Source of the DNA: Acidobacteriota bacterium
Lineage (GTDB): Bacteria; Acidobacteriota; UBA6911; RPQK01; JADFOI01
DNA: 21,888 bases
Reading direction: 5' to 3'
Assembly (NCBI GenBank): GCA_030624355.1
Contig: JAUXKG010000003.1
Span: 1 to 21,888 of the forward strand
In this document: piece by piece, positions 15,889 through 21,888 of the stretch
Layout: every line of letters starts with the position of its first letter
Numbering within the stretch: position 1 is the first letter of the stretch
Notes under the pieces: model-generated
The model's database searches: none
Seen by the model: the letters and a program-made list of their open reading frames with translations, nothing else
What the model was told of the DNA's origin: nothing
Program-made: the position numbers and the translations under genes

Positions 15889-16948
15889 ACGGGTTCTATT
15901 CGCCGGAGGGGGGACCGGGGGACACATTTACATGGCAGTCGCTCTGGCCGAGGAACTAAGGAGCCGTAACCGGAACACCCAGGTTCTCTTCGTGGGCACC
16001 CGGGCAGGCCTGGAGAACGATGTCCTGCCGGAACTGGGCTTTGCTCTCGAAACCATCCGCATCGGAGGGCTAAAGGGGGTGGGCGCGCTCAAAACCCTGC
16101 TTACTCTGCTTCAACTTCCCGGCAGCCTGCTCCAGTCTCGACGCATTGTCCGGCGCTTCGACCCTTCCCTGGTCGTCGGCCTGGGAGGATACTCCTCGGG
16201 TCCGGTTCTACTGGCGGGAAAATGGCTGGGCTTTCCTACTCTGCTGATCGAGCCCAATGTTCAGCCCGGCTTCACCAATCGGCTTCTTCGAGGCTGGGTG
16301 GATGGGGCCGCCGTCGCTTACCAGGAGACCCTGGAGGCCTTTGGGACAAAAGGTCGAGTCACCGGGATTCCCATCAGACCAGCGTTTGATCGGATCCCTT
16401 CAGCGATCTCCAGTGAGGGACCTCTGAAGGTCCTCATTTTCGGTGGCAGTCAGGGAAGCCGTGCCATCAATGATCTGGTCTGCGAAGCCCGGGCCTTTCT
16501 TCCACCGGATTGTGTCTCTCTGGTCCATCAGACCGGCCCCTCCGATTACGCTCGCGTCAAGGAAAACTATCAGCGAGCGGGCCTTGAAGCGGAAACGATC
16601 GACTTCATCCAGGACATGCCCACCCGTCTTGAAGGCACCGACCTGGTTGTGTCTCGCTCAGGCGCTTTAACGGTGGCCGAAATCACGGCCGCCGGAAAGG
16701 CCTCCATCCTGATTCCCTTTCCCAGGGCGGCTGACGACCATCAGAGGAAGAACGCACAGGCCCTGTCGGAAAAGCAGGCTGCCGTGGTGCTGGCGGAGGA
16801 AGATACCCACGGCCGTGAGCTGGCTGGCCTGCTGATGGAACTGGCAGAAGATCGGGAACGTCTTCGCCGCATGGCCCGGGCCGCCCGGGCCGCGGCACGG
16901 CCAGAGGGCACCTGTAACATCATCGAGTTCATGCAGGAACTGAGTTAG
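15881..16948 (+). CDS. murG: UDP-GlcNAc:lipid I N-acetylglucosaminyltransferase
   Basis: Peripheral membrane GT-B glycosyltransferase that makes lipid II on the inner face of the cytoplasmic membrane. The 355-aa protein begins MLERVLFAGGGTGGHIYM, with the glycine loop and His15 in the catalytic position; the proline that usually follows (GGHxxPA) is a methionine here (M18). VVGLGGYSSGP and IEPNVQPGFTNRLL lie in the first domain. FGGSQGSRAIN, SRSGALTVAEI and IPFPRAADDHQRKNA form the UDP-GlcNAc site of the second domain. The start overlaps the ftsW stop by 8 nt; murC follows after 4 nt. Confidence 0.96.
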   Translation: MLERVLFAGGGTGGHIYMAVALAEELRSRNRNTQVLFVGTRAGLENDVLPELGFALETIRIGGLKGVGALKTLLTLLQLPGSLLQSRRIVRRFDPSLVVGLGGYSSGPVLLAGKWLGFPTLLIEPNVQPGFTNRLLRGWVDGAAVAYQETLEAFGTKGRVTGIPIRPAFDRIPSAISSEGPLKVLIFGGSQGSRAINDLVCEARAFLPPDCVSLVHQTGPSDYARVKENYQRAGLEAETIDFIQDMPTRLEGTDLVVSRSGALTVAEITAAGKASILIPFPRAADDHQRKNAQALSEKQAAVVLAEEDTHGRELAGLLMELAEDRERLRRMARAARAAARPEGTCNIIEFMQELS

Positions 16949-16952
16949 GCCC

Positions 16953-18311
16953 ATGGATCTGGAATACCGAAAAATTCACTTCGTCGGCATTGGCGGCGTC
17001 GGCATGAGCGGGATTGCTCAAATCCTCCTGCAGTCAGGTTGTGACGTCTCCGGTTCCGATTTGAACGAGAGCCCCCTGATCGAACATCTGCGCTCTTTGG
17101 GCGCTCGGATTTTCATCGGCCATGAGGCTTCCCATCTGGGCCAGGCCCAGGCCGTCGTTTTCTCCAGTGCCGTAGCCGGCGACAACCCGGAACTGGAGGC
17201 CGCCCGCAGCGGCGGCCTTCCCCTGATTCACCGGGGACGGATGCTGGCCATGCTGATGGAGTTTCGCAAAGGCATCAGCATCTGCGGCACCCATGGGAAA
17301 ACCACCACCACCGCCCTGGTCTCCCAGCTTCTTGGGGACGCCGGTCTGGATCCCACTGTCGTGGTCGGGGCACGTCTACAGACCCTGGGAAGCAATGCGC
17401 GCCTGGGCCAGGGGGAGTGGATGGTGGCGGAAGCCGATGAGAGCGACCGCAGCTTTCTCGAACTCTCTCCGGACTGGGTGGTCATCACCAATATCGATCT
17501 GGATCACATGGACGAATACCGTGATATGGATGATCTGGGACAGGCTTTTCTGCAGCACATGAACAGCGTTCCTGCCCAGGGTCAAGTGATCGCCTGTGGA
17601 GACGATCCTGGGCTGTCAGCTCTGCTCAAAAAAGTTCACCGCCCGGTGATAACCTACGGACTGAATCCGGGAACGGATTTTAGAGCGCAGGAAGCGGAGC
17701 TGAGCTGGGTCAAATCAAGCTTCGATTGCTGGGAAAGAGACCAGCTTTTGGGGCGGATCGAGTTGCCCGTCCCGGGTCGGCACAATCTGTTGAATGCTCT
17801 GGCCGCGGTGGCCGTGGGTCAGATGCTGAAGGTTCCTTTCAGCGTCGTTCAGCAGTCGCTGGCGGCTTTCCAGGGTGCCGAGAGGCGGCTGCAGTGGAAG
17901 GGTGAGAAAGAGGGAGTGTGGGTGGTTGACGACTATGGGCATCACCCGGCCGAGGTGCGAGTGACGTTGGAAGCTTGCAGCAAGGCGGGGCGTCGCCTTG
18001 TGGTTGTTTTTCAGCCTCACCGCTACAGTCGAACCCAACACTTGATGGGGGAACTGGACAGTTGTTTTGCCGATGCGGATCAACTCTACCTGATGGACAT
18101 CTATCCGGCGGGAGAACCACCCATTCCCGGAGTGACATCGGAGGCTCTGGCCCGGCGGATCAGCCGCCGCCGCGAGGTCACCTACCTGGGGAGCCGGCGG
18201 GAGCTGCTGGACAGCCTGCGGGAAGAAACTCAGCCAGGCGATCTTCTGCTGACACTGGGAGCAGGAGATGTCTGGGAAATCGGAGAGGCCTTTCTTGAAC
18301 AAAGGAACTGA
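16953..18311 (+). CDS. murC: UDP-MurNAc:L-alanine ligase
   Basis: First Mur ligase, adding L-Ala to UDP-MurNAc. The 452-aa protein shows HFVGIGGVGMSGIAQIL (9-25), SGSDLNES, SSAVAGDNPE, the ATP loop CGTHGKTTTT (111-120), EADESDRSFL, NIDLDHMDEY, RRLQWKG, VDDYGHHPAEVRVTLEA and VFQPHRYSRT, all typical of MurC. It ends with LTLGAGDVWEIGEAFL. In many bacteria murB and ddl follow; here ftsQ follows directly and overlaps the end. It starts 4 nt after the murG TAG, with TTAGG as a weak ribosome binding site. Confidence 0.97.
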   Translation: MDLEYRKIHFVGIGGVGMSGIAQILLQSGCDVSGSDLNESPLIEHLRSLGARIFIGHEASHLGQAQAVVFSSAVAGDNPELEAARSGGLPLIHRGRMLAMLMEFRKGISICGTHGKTTTTALVSQLLGDAGLDPTVVVGARLQTLGSNARLGQGEWMVAEADESDRSFLELSPDWVVITNIDLDHMDEYRDMDDLGQAFLQHMNSVPAQGQVIACGDDPGLSALLKKVHRPVITYGLNPGTDFRAQEAELSWVKSSFDCWERDQLLGRIELPVPGRHNLLNALAAVAVGQMLKVPFSVVQQSLAAFQGAERRLQWKGEKEGVWVVDDYGHHPAEVRVTLEACSKAGRRLVVVFQPHRYSRTQHLMGELDSCFADADQLYLMDIYPAGEPPIPGVTSEALARRISRRREVTYLGSRRELLDSLREETQPGDLLLTLGAGDVWEIGEAFLEQRN

Positions 18312-19134
18312 GCAAAAACGGTCCAAACTGAAATCAGCGGTGACTTTTCTTGCACAGCTGGTAGCAGCGGGACTCATCGTCCTGCCCACCGCCTATGGCG
18401 TGCATTACGCTTACCACCAACCGGCGGCCAGCCTTCACTTCGGGTTGGAGCAGATCGAGTACCAGGGCCTGATCCATTTGGAACGAGAGAGGCTCGACCC
18501 CCTGATCCTGGGCTCCCTTCCCAAGAACGTTTTGCTTGTCGATCTCGATCAACTTCGAAAACTGGTGGAAACAGAGTCCTGGGTCCGGGAGGCAAGGGTG
18601 CGCCGAAAGTTACCGAACCGACTCCTCGTGTCCATCAGCGAGCGCCGGCCGGCAGCCATAGCGGCCATCGACAATGAACTCTACGTGGTGGACGCCGAAG
18701 GAATGGTGCTCGACCCGCACGGCCCCCGCTACCATTCCATCAACCACCCCATTGTGAAGGGCTTGAGGAATGTGGCTCGGGAGAACGCACGAGAAGACAA
18801 CGCCCAGCGCATGCAGATCTACCTACGGGTGCTGGCAGAACTAGGAGACTCCGGAGAGGATTACAGCCAGTTGATTTCGGAGATCGACGTCGAGAACCCG
18901 GAACGAGTGGCCGTCATCCCCGACGGTGACCCGATTCACATCTATTTGGGAAACAGCAACTTCCTGATCCGCTACCAGACCTTTCTATCCCAGAAGGATC
19001 TTTACGATCGCTTGAAGGAGCAGTATGGCCTCATCGAATCGGTAGATGTCACCTACGACAACAAGATTATCTTTCATACGCCCCAGGAAAAAGAAGAAGG
19101 AACCGCACCTCCCCCGAGTGGAGAGCAGTCCTAG
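18268..19134 (+). CDS. ftsQ: Cell division protein FtsQ
   Basis: Bitopic divisome protein that links FtsL/FtsB to earlier components. The 288-aa product has a basic cytoplasmic N-terminus (1-22), one membrane segment (about 23-44, SAVTFLAQLVAAGLIVLPTAYG), a POTRA domain (about 55-125, with LVETESWVREARVRRKLPNRL) and the FtsQ beta domain after SISERRPAAI. The acidic, Pro-rich last 15 residues look unstructured. Two starts are plausible: the ATG at 18268 (GGGAG 6 nt ahead, 44-nt overlap with murC) or a TTG at 18295 (GGAGAGG 6 nt ahead, 17-nt overlap). The stop is 3 nt before ftsA. Confidence 0.92.
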   Translation: MSGKSERPFLNKGTEQKRSKLKSAVTFLAQLVAAGLIVLPTAYGVHYAYHQPAASLHFGLEQIEYQGLIHLERERLDPLILGSLPKNVLLVDLDQLRKLVETESWVREARVRRKLPNRLLVSISERRPAAIAAIDNELYVVDAEGMVLDPHGPRYHSINHPIVKGLRNVARENAREDNAQRMQIYLRVLAELGDSGEDYSQLISEIDVENPERVAVIPDGDPIHIYLGNSNFLIRYQTFLSQKDLYDRLKEQYGLIESVDVTYDNKIIFHTPQEKEEGTAPPPSGEQS

Positions 19135-19137
19135 ACC

Positions 19138-20385
19138 ATGGCCAAGAACAAAAAACAGATCATCACCGGCATCGATGTGGGCACCACCAAAATCTGCTCC
19201 ACGGTCGCGCAGCTGGAAGGCAGCGAGATTAGGATTTTGGGGACTGGATGGGCCGTCTCGAAGGGCCTCAAGAAGGGTGTCGTGATCAGTCTCTCCGAGA
19301 CCATCCAGAGCGTCAGAGATTCTCTTGAAGAGGCGGAAAAAGAGTCTCAGTCGATCGTGGAATCTGCCTATGTAAGCGTAGGCGGCTCCCATGTCGAAGG
19401 AATTAACTGCTCGGGAGCAGCGGATGTTCGCGGCAAGAACGGAGAAATTTCAACTGAGGACATCGGGCGAGCCGTCCACTCGGCCAGGTCGCTGGATCTT
19501 CCTGAAGATCGCACAGTGATCCATGTCCTGACACAGGACTTTGAAGTCGACGAACAGAACGGCGTCGTCAACCCGCTGGGCATGAACGGGCGCCAGCTGT
19601 CCGTGAACCTGCATTTGATTCTGAATGCGTCGGCCGCTGTACGAAACATCGTGAACGCCATCAACAAGACAGGAGTGCTGGTGGACGGTGTGGTCATGCA
19701 GCAGCTAGCTTCGGCTGAAGCGGTTCTGAGCTCGGATGAAAAGGAGCTGGGAACCGTAGTGGTGGACATCGGTGGTGGAACGACAGACGTGGCCGTCTAC
19801 GGTCAGGGATCGATCTGGTATTCCAAGGTCTTACCGGTCGGAGGCAATCTGGTGACCAAGGACATCGCCATCGGATTGAAGGCTCCACTCTGCGAGGCGG
19901 AACAGCTGAAGCGAGAGGCGGGCAGTGTTTTTCCTGAGAGCGTCGCTGCTGAGGAGCTGATCGAGGTGAGTGAGATCGGCACCGGCCGCCAGCGCACCGT
20001 CTTACGACGAACGCTCTGTCAAATTATCCAGGCTCGATGCGACGAACTTCTGAAGGCGGTGGCAAGAATTACCGGCGAGATTGTTGTCCGGACAGATCTG
20101 ATTAGCGGAGTGGTTCTGACCGGCGGAGGCTCCCTGATGGATGGAATCGTGGACCGTGCCGAGCAGATTCTGCAGATCCCTGTGCGGGTCGGATATCCGG
20201 TCAATGTCGTTCCCCACAGCCACCCAGCATTTCATCCTGCCTATTCGACCGCACTCGGTCTGCTCAAATATGCCCGGGACATTCACAGCCAGGTTGTCCC
20301 GATGGCTCCGGACATGGCACTGGGAATGCGGTCCGTCGGACCCAGTGAAAGGGTTAAGAACTGGCTCATGGAAAAAATTGGTTGA
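19138..20385 (+). CDS. ftsA: Cell division protein FtsA (actin-like membrane tether of FtsZ)
   Basis: Actin-fold ATPase that anchors FtsZ filaments to the membrane and recruits later divisome proteins. The 415-aa protein has phosphate 1 motif GIDVGTTKIC (11-20), the FtsA-specific 1C subdomain (about 84-165, from GGSHVEGINCSG), phosphate 2 motif VVDIGGGTTDVAVY (208-221), the adenosine motif VVLTGGGSLMDGI, and a C-terminal amphipathic helix RVKNWLMEKIG, the membrane-targeting end. Its start follows ftsQ by 3 nt; only a distant GGAGAG is seen as ribosome binding site, so it may depend on coupling. A 33-nt gap separates it from ftsZ. Confidence 0.97.
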   Translation: MAKNKKQIITGIDVGTTKICSTVAQLEGSEIRILGTGWAVSKGLKKGVVISLSETIQSVRDSLEEAEKESQSIVESAYVSVGGSHVEGINCSGAADVRGKNGEISTEDIGRAVHSARSLDLPEDRTVIHVLTQDFEVDEQNGVVNPLGMNGRQLSVNLHLILNASAAVRNIVNAINKTGVLVDGVVMQQLASAEAVLSSDEKELGTVVVDIGGGTTDVAVYGQGSIWYSKVLPVGGNLVTKDIAIGLKAPLCEAEQLKREAGSVFPESVAAEELIEVSEIGTGRQRTVLRRTLCQIIQARCDELLKAVARITGEIVVRTDLISGVVLTGGGSLMDGIVDRAEQILQIPVRVGYPVNVVPHSHPAFHPAYSTALGLLKYARDIHSQVVPMAPDMALGMRSVGPSERVKNWLMEKIG

Positions 20386-20390
20386 GGCCG

Positions 20391-20406
20391 GGGGAAAAAA
20401 GTCCCC
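20391..20406 (+). other. Short GC hairpin just before the ftsZ ribosome binding site
   Basis: GGGGA (20391-20395) can pair with TCCCC (20402-20406) around an A-rich 6-nt loop. It lies between the ftsA stop and the Shine-Dalgarno at 20407. With no T-run after it, it is not a terminator; it could protect or tune the ftsZ part of the mRNA. Confidence 0.35.
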
Positions 20407-20413
20407 AAGGAGG
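20407..20413 (+). promoter_or_regulatory. Strong ribosome binding site of ftsZ
   Basis: AAGGAGG, 5 nt before the ATG at 20419, the strongest Shine-Dalgarno in the window, consistent with the high FtsZ dose needed relative to FtsA. Confidence 0.85.
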
Positions 20414-20418
20414 ATTCG

Positions 20419-21609
20419 ATGAGTGCATTTCGTATTGAAGAAAAAGACTGTGACATCAAGTTGGCATTTGAGGAAAAACTACTGGGAGCCTCTATCAAGG
20501 TGTTCGGTATCGGAGGTGCAGGCTGCAACGCCGTCAATCGAATGATTGAGTCGGGCATCGAAGGGGTCGAGTTTCTGGCAGCCAACACCGATGTTCAAGC
20601 CCTGAGGCAATCTTTCGCTCCGGTCAAGCTGCAACTGGGCGCCAAGCTGACCAAGGGATTAGGAGCGGGGGCCAATCCAGATGTGGGCCGTCAGGCCGCT
20701 TTGGAAGACACCGAAAAAATCATTGAGCTGCTGGACGGCGCCGACATGGTGTTCATCACCGCTGGACTGGGAGGCGGGACGGGCGGGGGCGGAGCGCCTA
20801 TCGTTGCCAGCCTGTCGGCTGAATTGGGTGCCTTGACAGTGGCCGTCGTCACCAAGCCCTTCTCCTTCGAAGGGAACAAAAGAATGGAGCAAGCCGACCA
20901 GGCCCTGAACGAGCTCAAAGAAGGTGCCGACACGGTGATCACCATTCCCAACGAAAGACTTTTGACTACCGTCTCGGCGGAAACAACCCTGTCGAACGCC
21001 TTCCGGTTCGCCGACGATGTTCTGCGCCAGGCGGTTCAGGGAATCAGCGATCTGATTACGATACCCGGAGTCATCAACCTCGATTTTGCCGATGTGAAGA
21101 CGATCATGACCGGGATGGGCATGGCTCTGATGGGCACCGGCATCGCAGAAGGCGACGGCAGGGCTGAAACGGCGGCCCGCAAGGCCATCAACAGTCCCCT
21201 GCTGGAAGACACCACCATCCAGGGAGCTCGAGGCATCCTGATCAATATCACCGGCGACCAGGACATGACGCTGCATGAGGTCAGCACAGCCAGCAAGATC
21301 GTTCAGGAGGCCGCTCACCCCGATGCCAACATTATCTTCGGATCAGTCTTCGATGAGGATATGAAGAACAAACTGAAGATCACGGTGATCGCCACGGGAT
21401 TCGAAGAGGAGGAAAAAGCACCTGTCGAACAGAAAGAGAAAACGGAAGAGGAGATCGTTCGACCTCAGCTAATGCCGCCTCTGGAGGAAAAAGAGAACGG
21501 CAACGTTCAGATTCCCGAACCGGTCTTCGAGACCCATGAGAAACGGGAAAAGAAAGGTACTCTCAATCTGGAGGTCCCGGCTTTCCTGCGCCGACACATC
21601 AAGACCTAG
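20419..21609 (+). CDS. ftsZ: Cell division GTPase FtsZ
   Basis: Tubulin-like GTPase forming the cytokinetic ring. The 396-aa protein has an N-terminal segment of about 24 residues, then KVFGIGGAGCNAVNRM (27-42), the GTP signature at 118-124, PFSFEGNKR, TIPNERLL, the synergy loop segment around NLDFADVKTIM and MGTGIAEGDGRAETAA. A linker of about 60 residues rich in E and K ends in the conserved tail LEVPAFLRRH, which binds FtsA and other partners. The signature reads GGGTGGG instead of GGGTGTG: codon 123 (20785-20787) is GGG, so the usual Thr is Gly. The rest is intact. It is the last gene of the cluster, translated from a strong ribosome binding site. Confidence 0.98.
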   Translation: MSAFRIEEKDCDIKLAFEEKLLGASIKVFGIGGAGCNAVNRMIESGIEGVEFLAANTDVQALRQSFAPVKLQLGAKLTKGLGAGANPDVGRQAALEDTEKIIELLDGADMVFITAGLGGGTGGGGAPIVASLSAELGALTVAVVTKPFSFEGNKRMEQADQALNELKEGADTVITIPNERLLTTVSAETTLSNAFRFADDVLRQAVQGISDLITIPGVINLDFADVKTIMTGMGMALMGTGIAEGDGRAETAARKAINSPLLEDTTIQGARGILINITGDQDMTLHEVSTASKIVQEAAHPDANIIFGSVFDEDMKNKLKITVIATGFEEEEKAPVEQKEKTEEEIVRPQLMPPLEEKENGNVQIPEPVFETHEKREKKGTLNLEVPAFLRRHIKT

Positions 21610-21616
21610 ACAGCGG

Positions 21617-21888
21617 CTATTCTTCCATGAACTTCAGGAGGCTGTTCTGCTCTTCGGGCGACAACTGGCGGAGCGCCACGCTGACTATGAGGAAACGTTC
21701 TCCGCTCTCCCGTTCGGCCCGGACCACCCTTCCGCCAGCATTGATTTTATCAGGCGGAGTCAGCGGCAGCACCACCACTATTTCGTCTCCCTCACTTAAA
21801 GGCAGATTGGTCTGAAAGCGCAGGCCGTTCATGCTGAGATTCTCGGTCTTGGCCTTGTGGATGTCATCGGAGACAAGCTGGCTTTGAG
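21617..21888 (-). CDS. PilZ-domain protein (partial, 5' end outside window)
   Basis: The minus strand is open from the right edge to a TAG at 21617, about 90 residues. The visible part contains TENLSMNGLRFQTN, the second half of the PilZ c-di-GMP-binding signature (D/N-x-S-x-x-G), followed by the beta-strands GDEIVVVLPL and AGGRVVRAE and a C-terminal helix (SPEEQNSLLKFMEE). The RxxxR half of the signature would lie outside the window, so ligand binding cannot be judged. An internal ATG at 21832 would cut the motif and is not the start. It converges on ftsZ with 7 nt between the two stops, so no separate terminator fits there. Confidence 0.8.
   Translation of the reverse strand, partial: QSQLVSDDIHKAKTENLSMNGLRFQTNLPLSEGDEIVVVLPLTPPDKINAGGRVVRAERESGERFLIVSVALRQLSPEEQNSLLKFMEE

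Noticed and set aside
21536..21815. Plus-strand frames after ftsZ
   Set aside because: Opposite the PilZ-domain gene, which has the recognisable NLSMNG motif.
1..21888. Insertion sequences, CRISPR arrays, tRNA or rRNA genes, or a defence-like island
   Set aside because: No transposase, regular spacer-repeat pattern, cloverleaf or rRNA segment was seen; gene content is ordinary housekeeping throughout.

Overview
The window carries a compact division and cell wall (dcw) cluster from a Gram-negative-type bacterium of moderately high GC. The MurE has a DNPR motif, which predicts meso-diaminopimelate peptidoglycan. The order mraZ-rsmH-ftsL-ftsI-murE-murF-mraY-murD-ftsW-murG-murC-ftsQ-ftsA-ftsZ, the absence of murB and ddl, and a PASTA-tailed FtsI fit Acidobacteriota or a related deep diderm lineage. 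That placement is inferred from layout and motifs only; there is no rRNA or marker phylogeny here.

Left part (1-3165, minus strand): a housekeeping operon read right to left, rpiB, glyA, then a DinG/YoaA-type iron-sulfur helicase that runs off the left edge. rpiB and glyA are 2 nt apart, and glyA is followed after 28 nt (or with overlap, if a GTG start is used) by the helicase. A short divergent region (3166-3247) holds two facing candidate promoters and separates this operon from proS (plus strand), a full-length bacterial prolyl-tRNA synthetase with an inserted editing domain.

Middle (4952-5288): the only long gene-free stretch, 337 bp. It holds an 18-bp inverted repeat just after proS. 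At its right end is a promoter with a perfect TTGACA box, followed by five 10-bp-phased GG-containing units that look like an MraZ operator.

Right part (5289-21609, plus strand): fourteen tightly packed genes. Nearly all junctions overlap or have gaps under 10 nt (ATGA, TTGA, TAATG), with 33 nt before ftsZ. They supply a transcriptional regulator and 16S rRNA methyltransferase (mraZ, rsmH), divisome proteins (ftsL, ftsI, ftsW, ftsQ, ftsA, ftsZ), and most cytoplasmic and membrane steps of lipid II synthesis (murC, murD, murE, murF, mraY, murG). The last gene is a convergent, partial PilZ-domain protein ending 7 nt after ftsZ.

I see no mobile element, CRISPR array, tRNA or rRNA, and no clearly new system. 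The points most worth checking are the phased repeat array at the mraZ promoter, a T7 slip site where a -1 shift would end FtsI exactly at the murE start codon, a matching slip site between rsmH and ftsL, a substitution in the FtsZ GTP-binding signature, and a C-terminal extension on RsmH.
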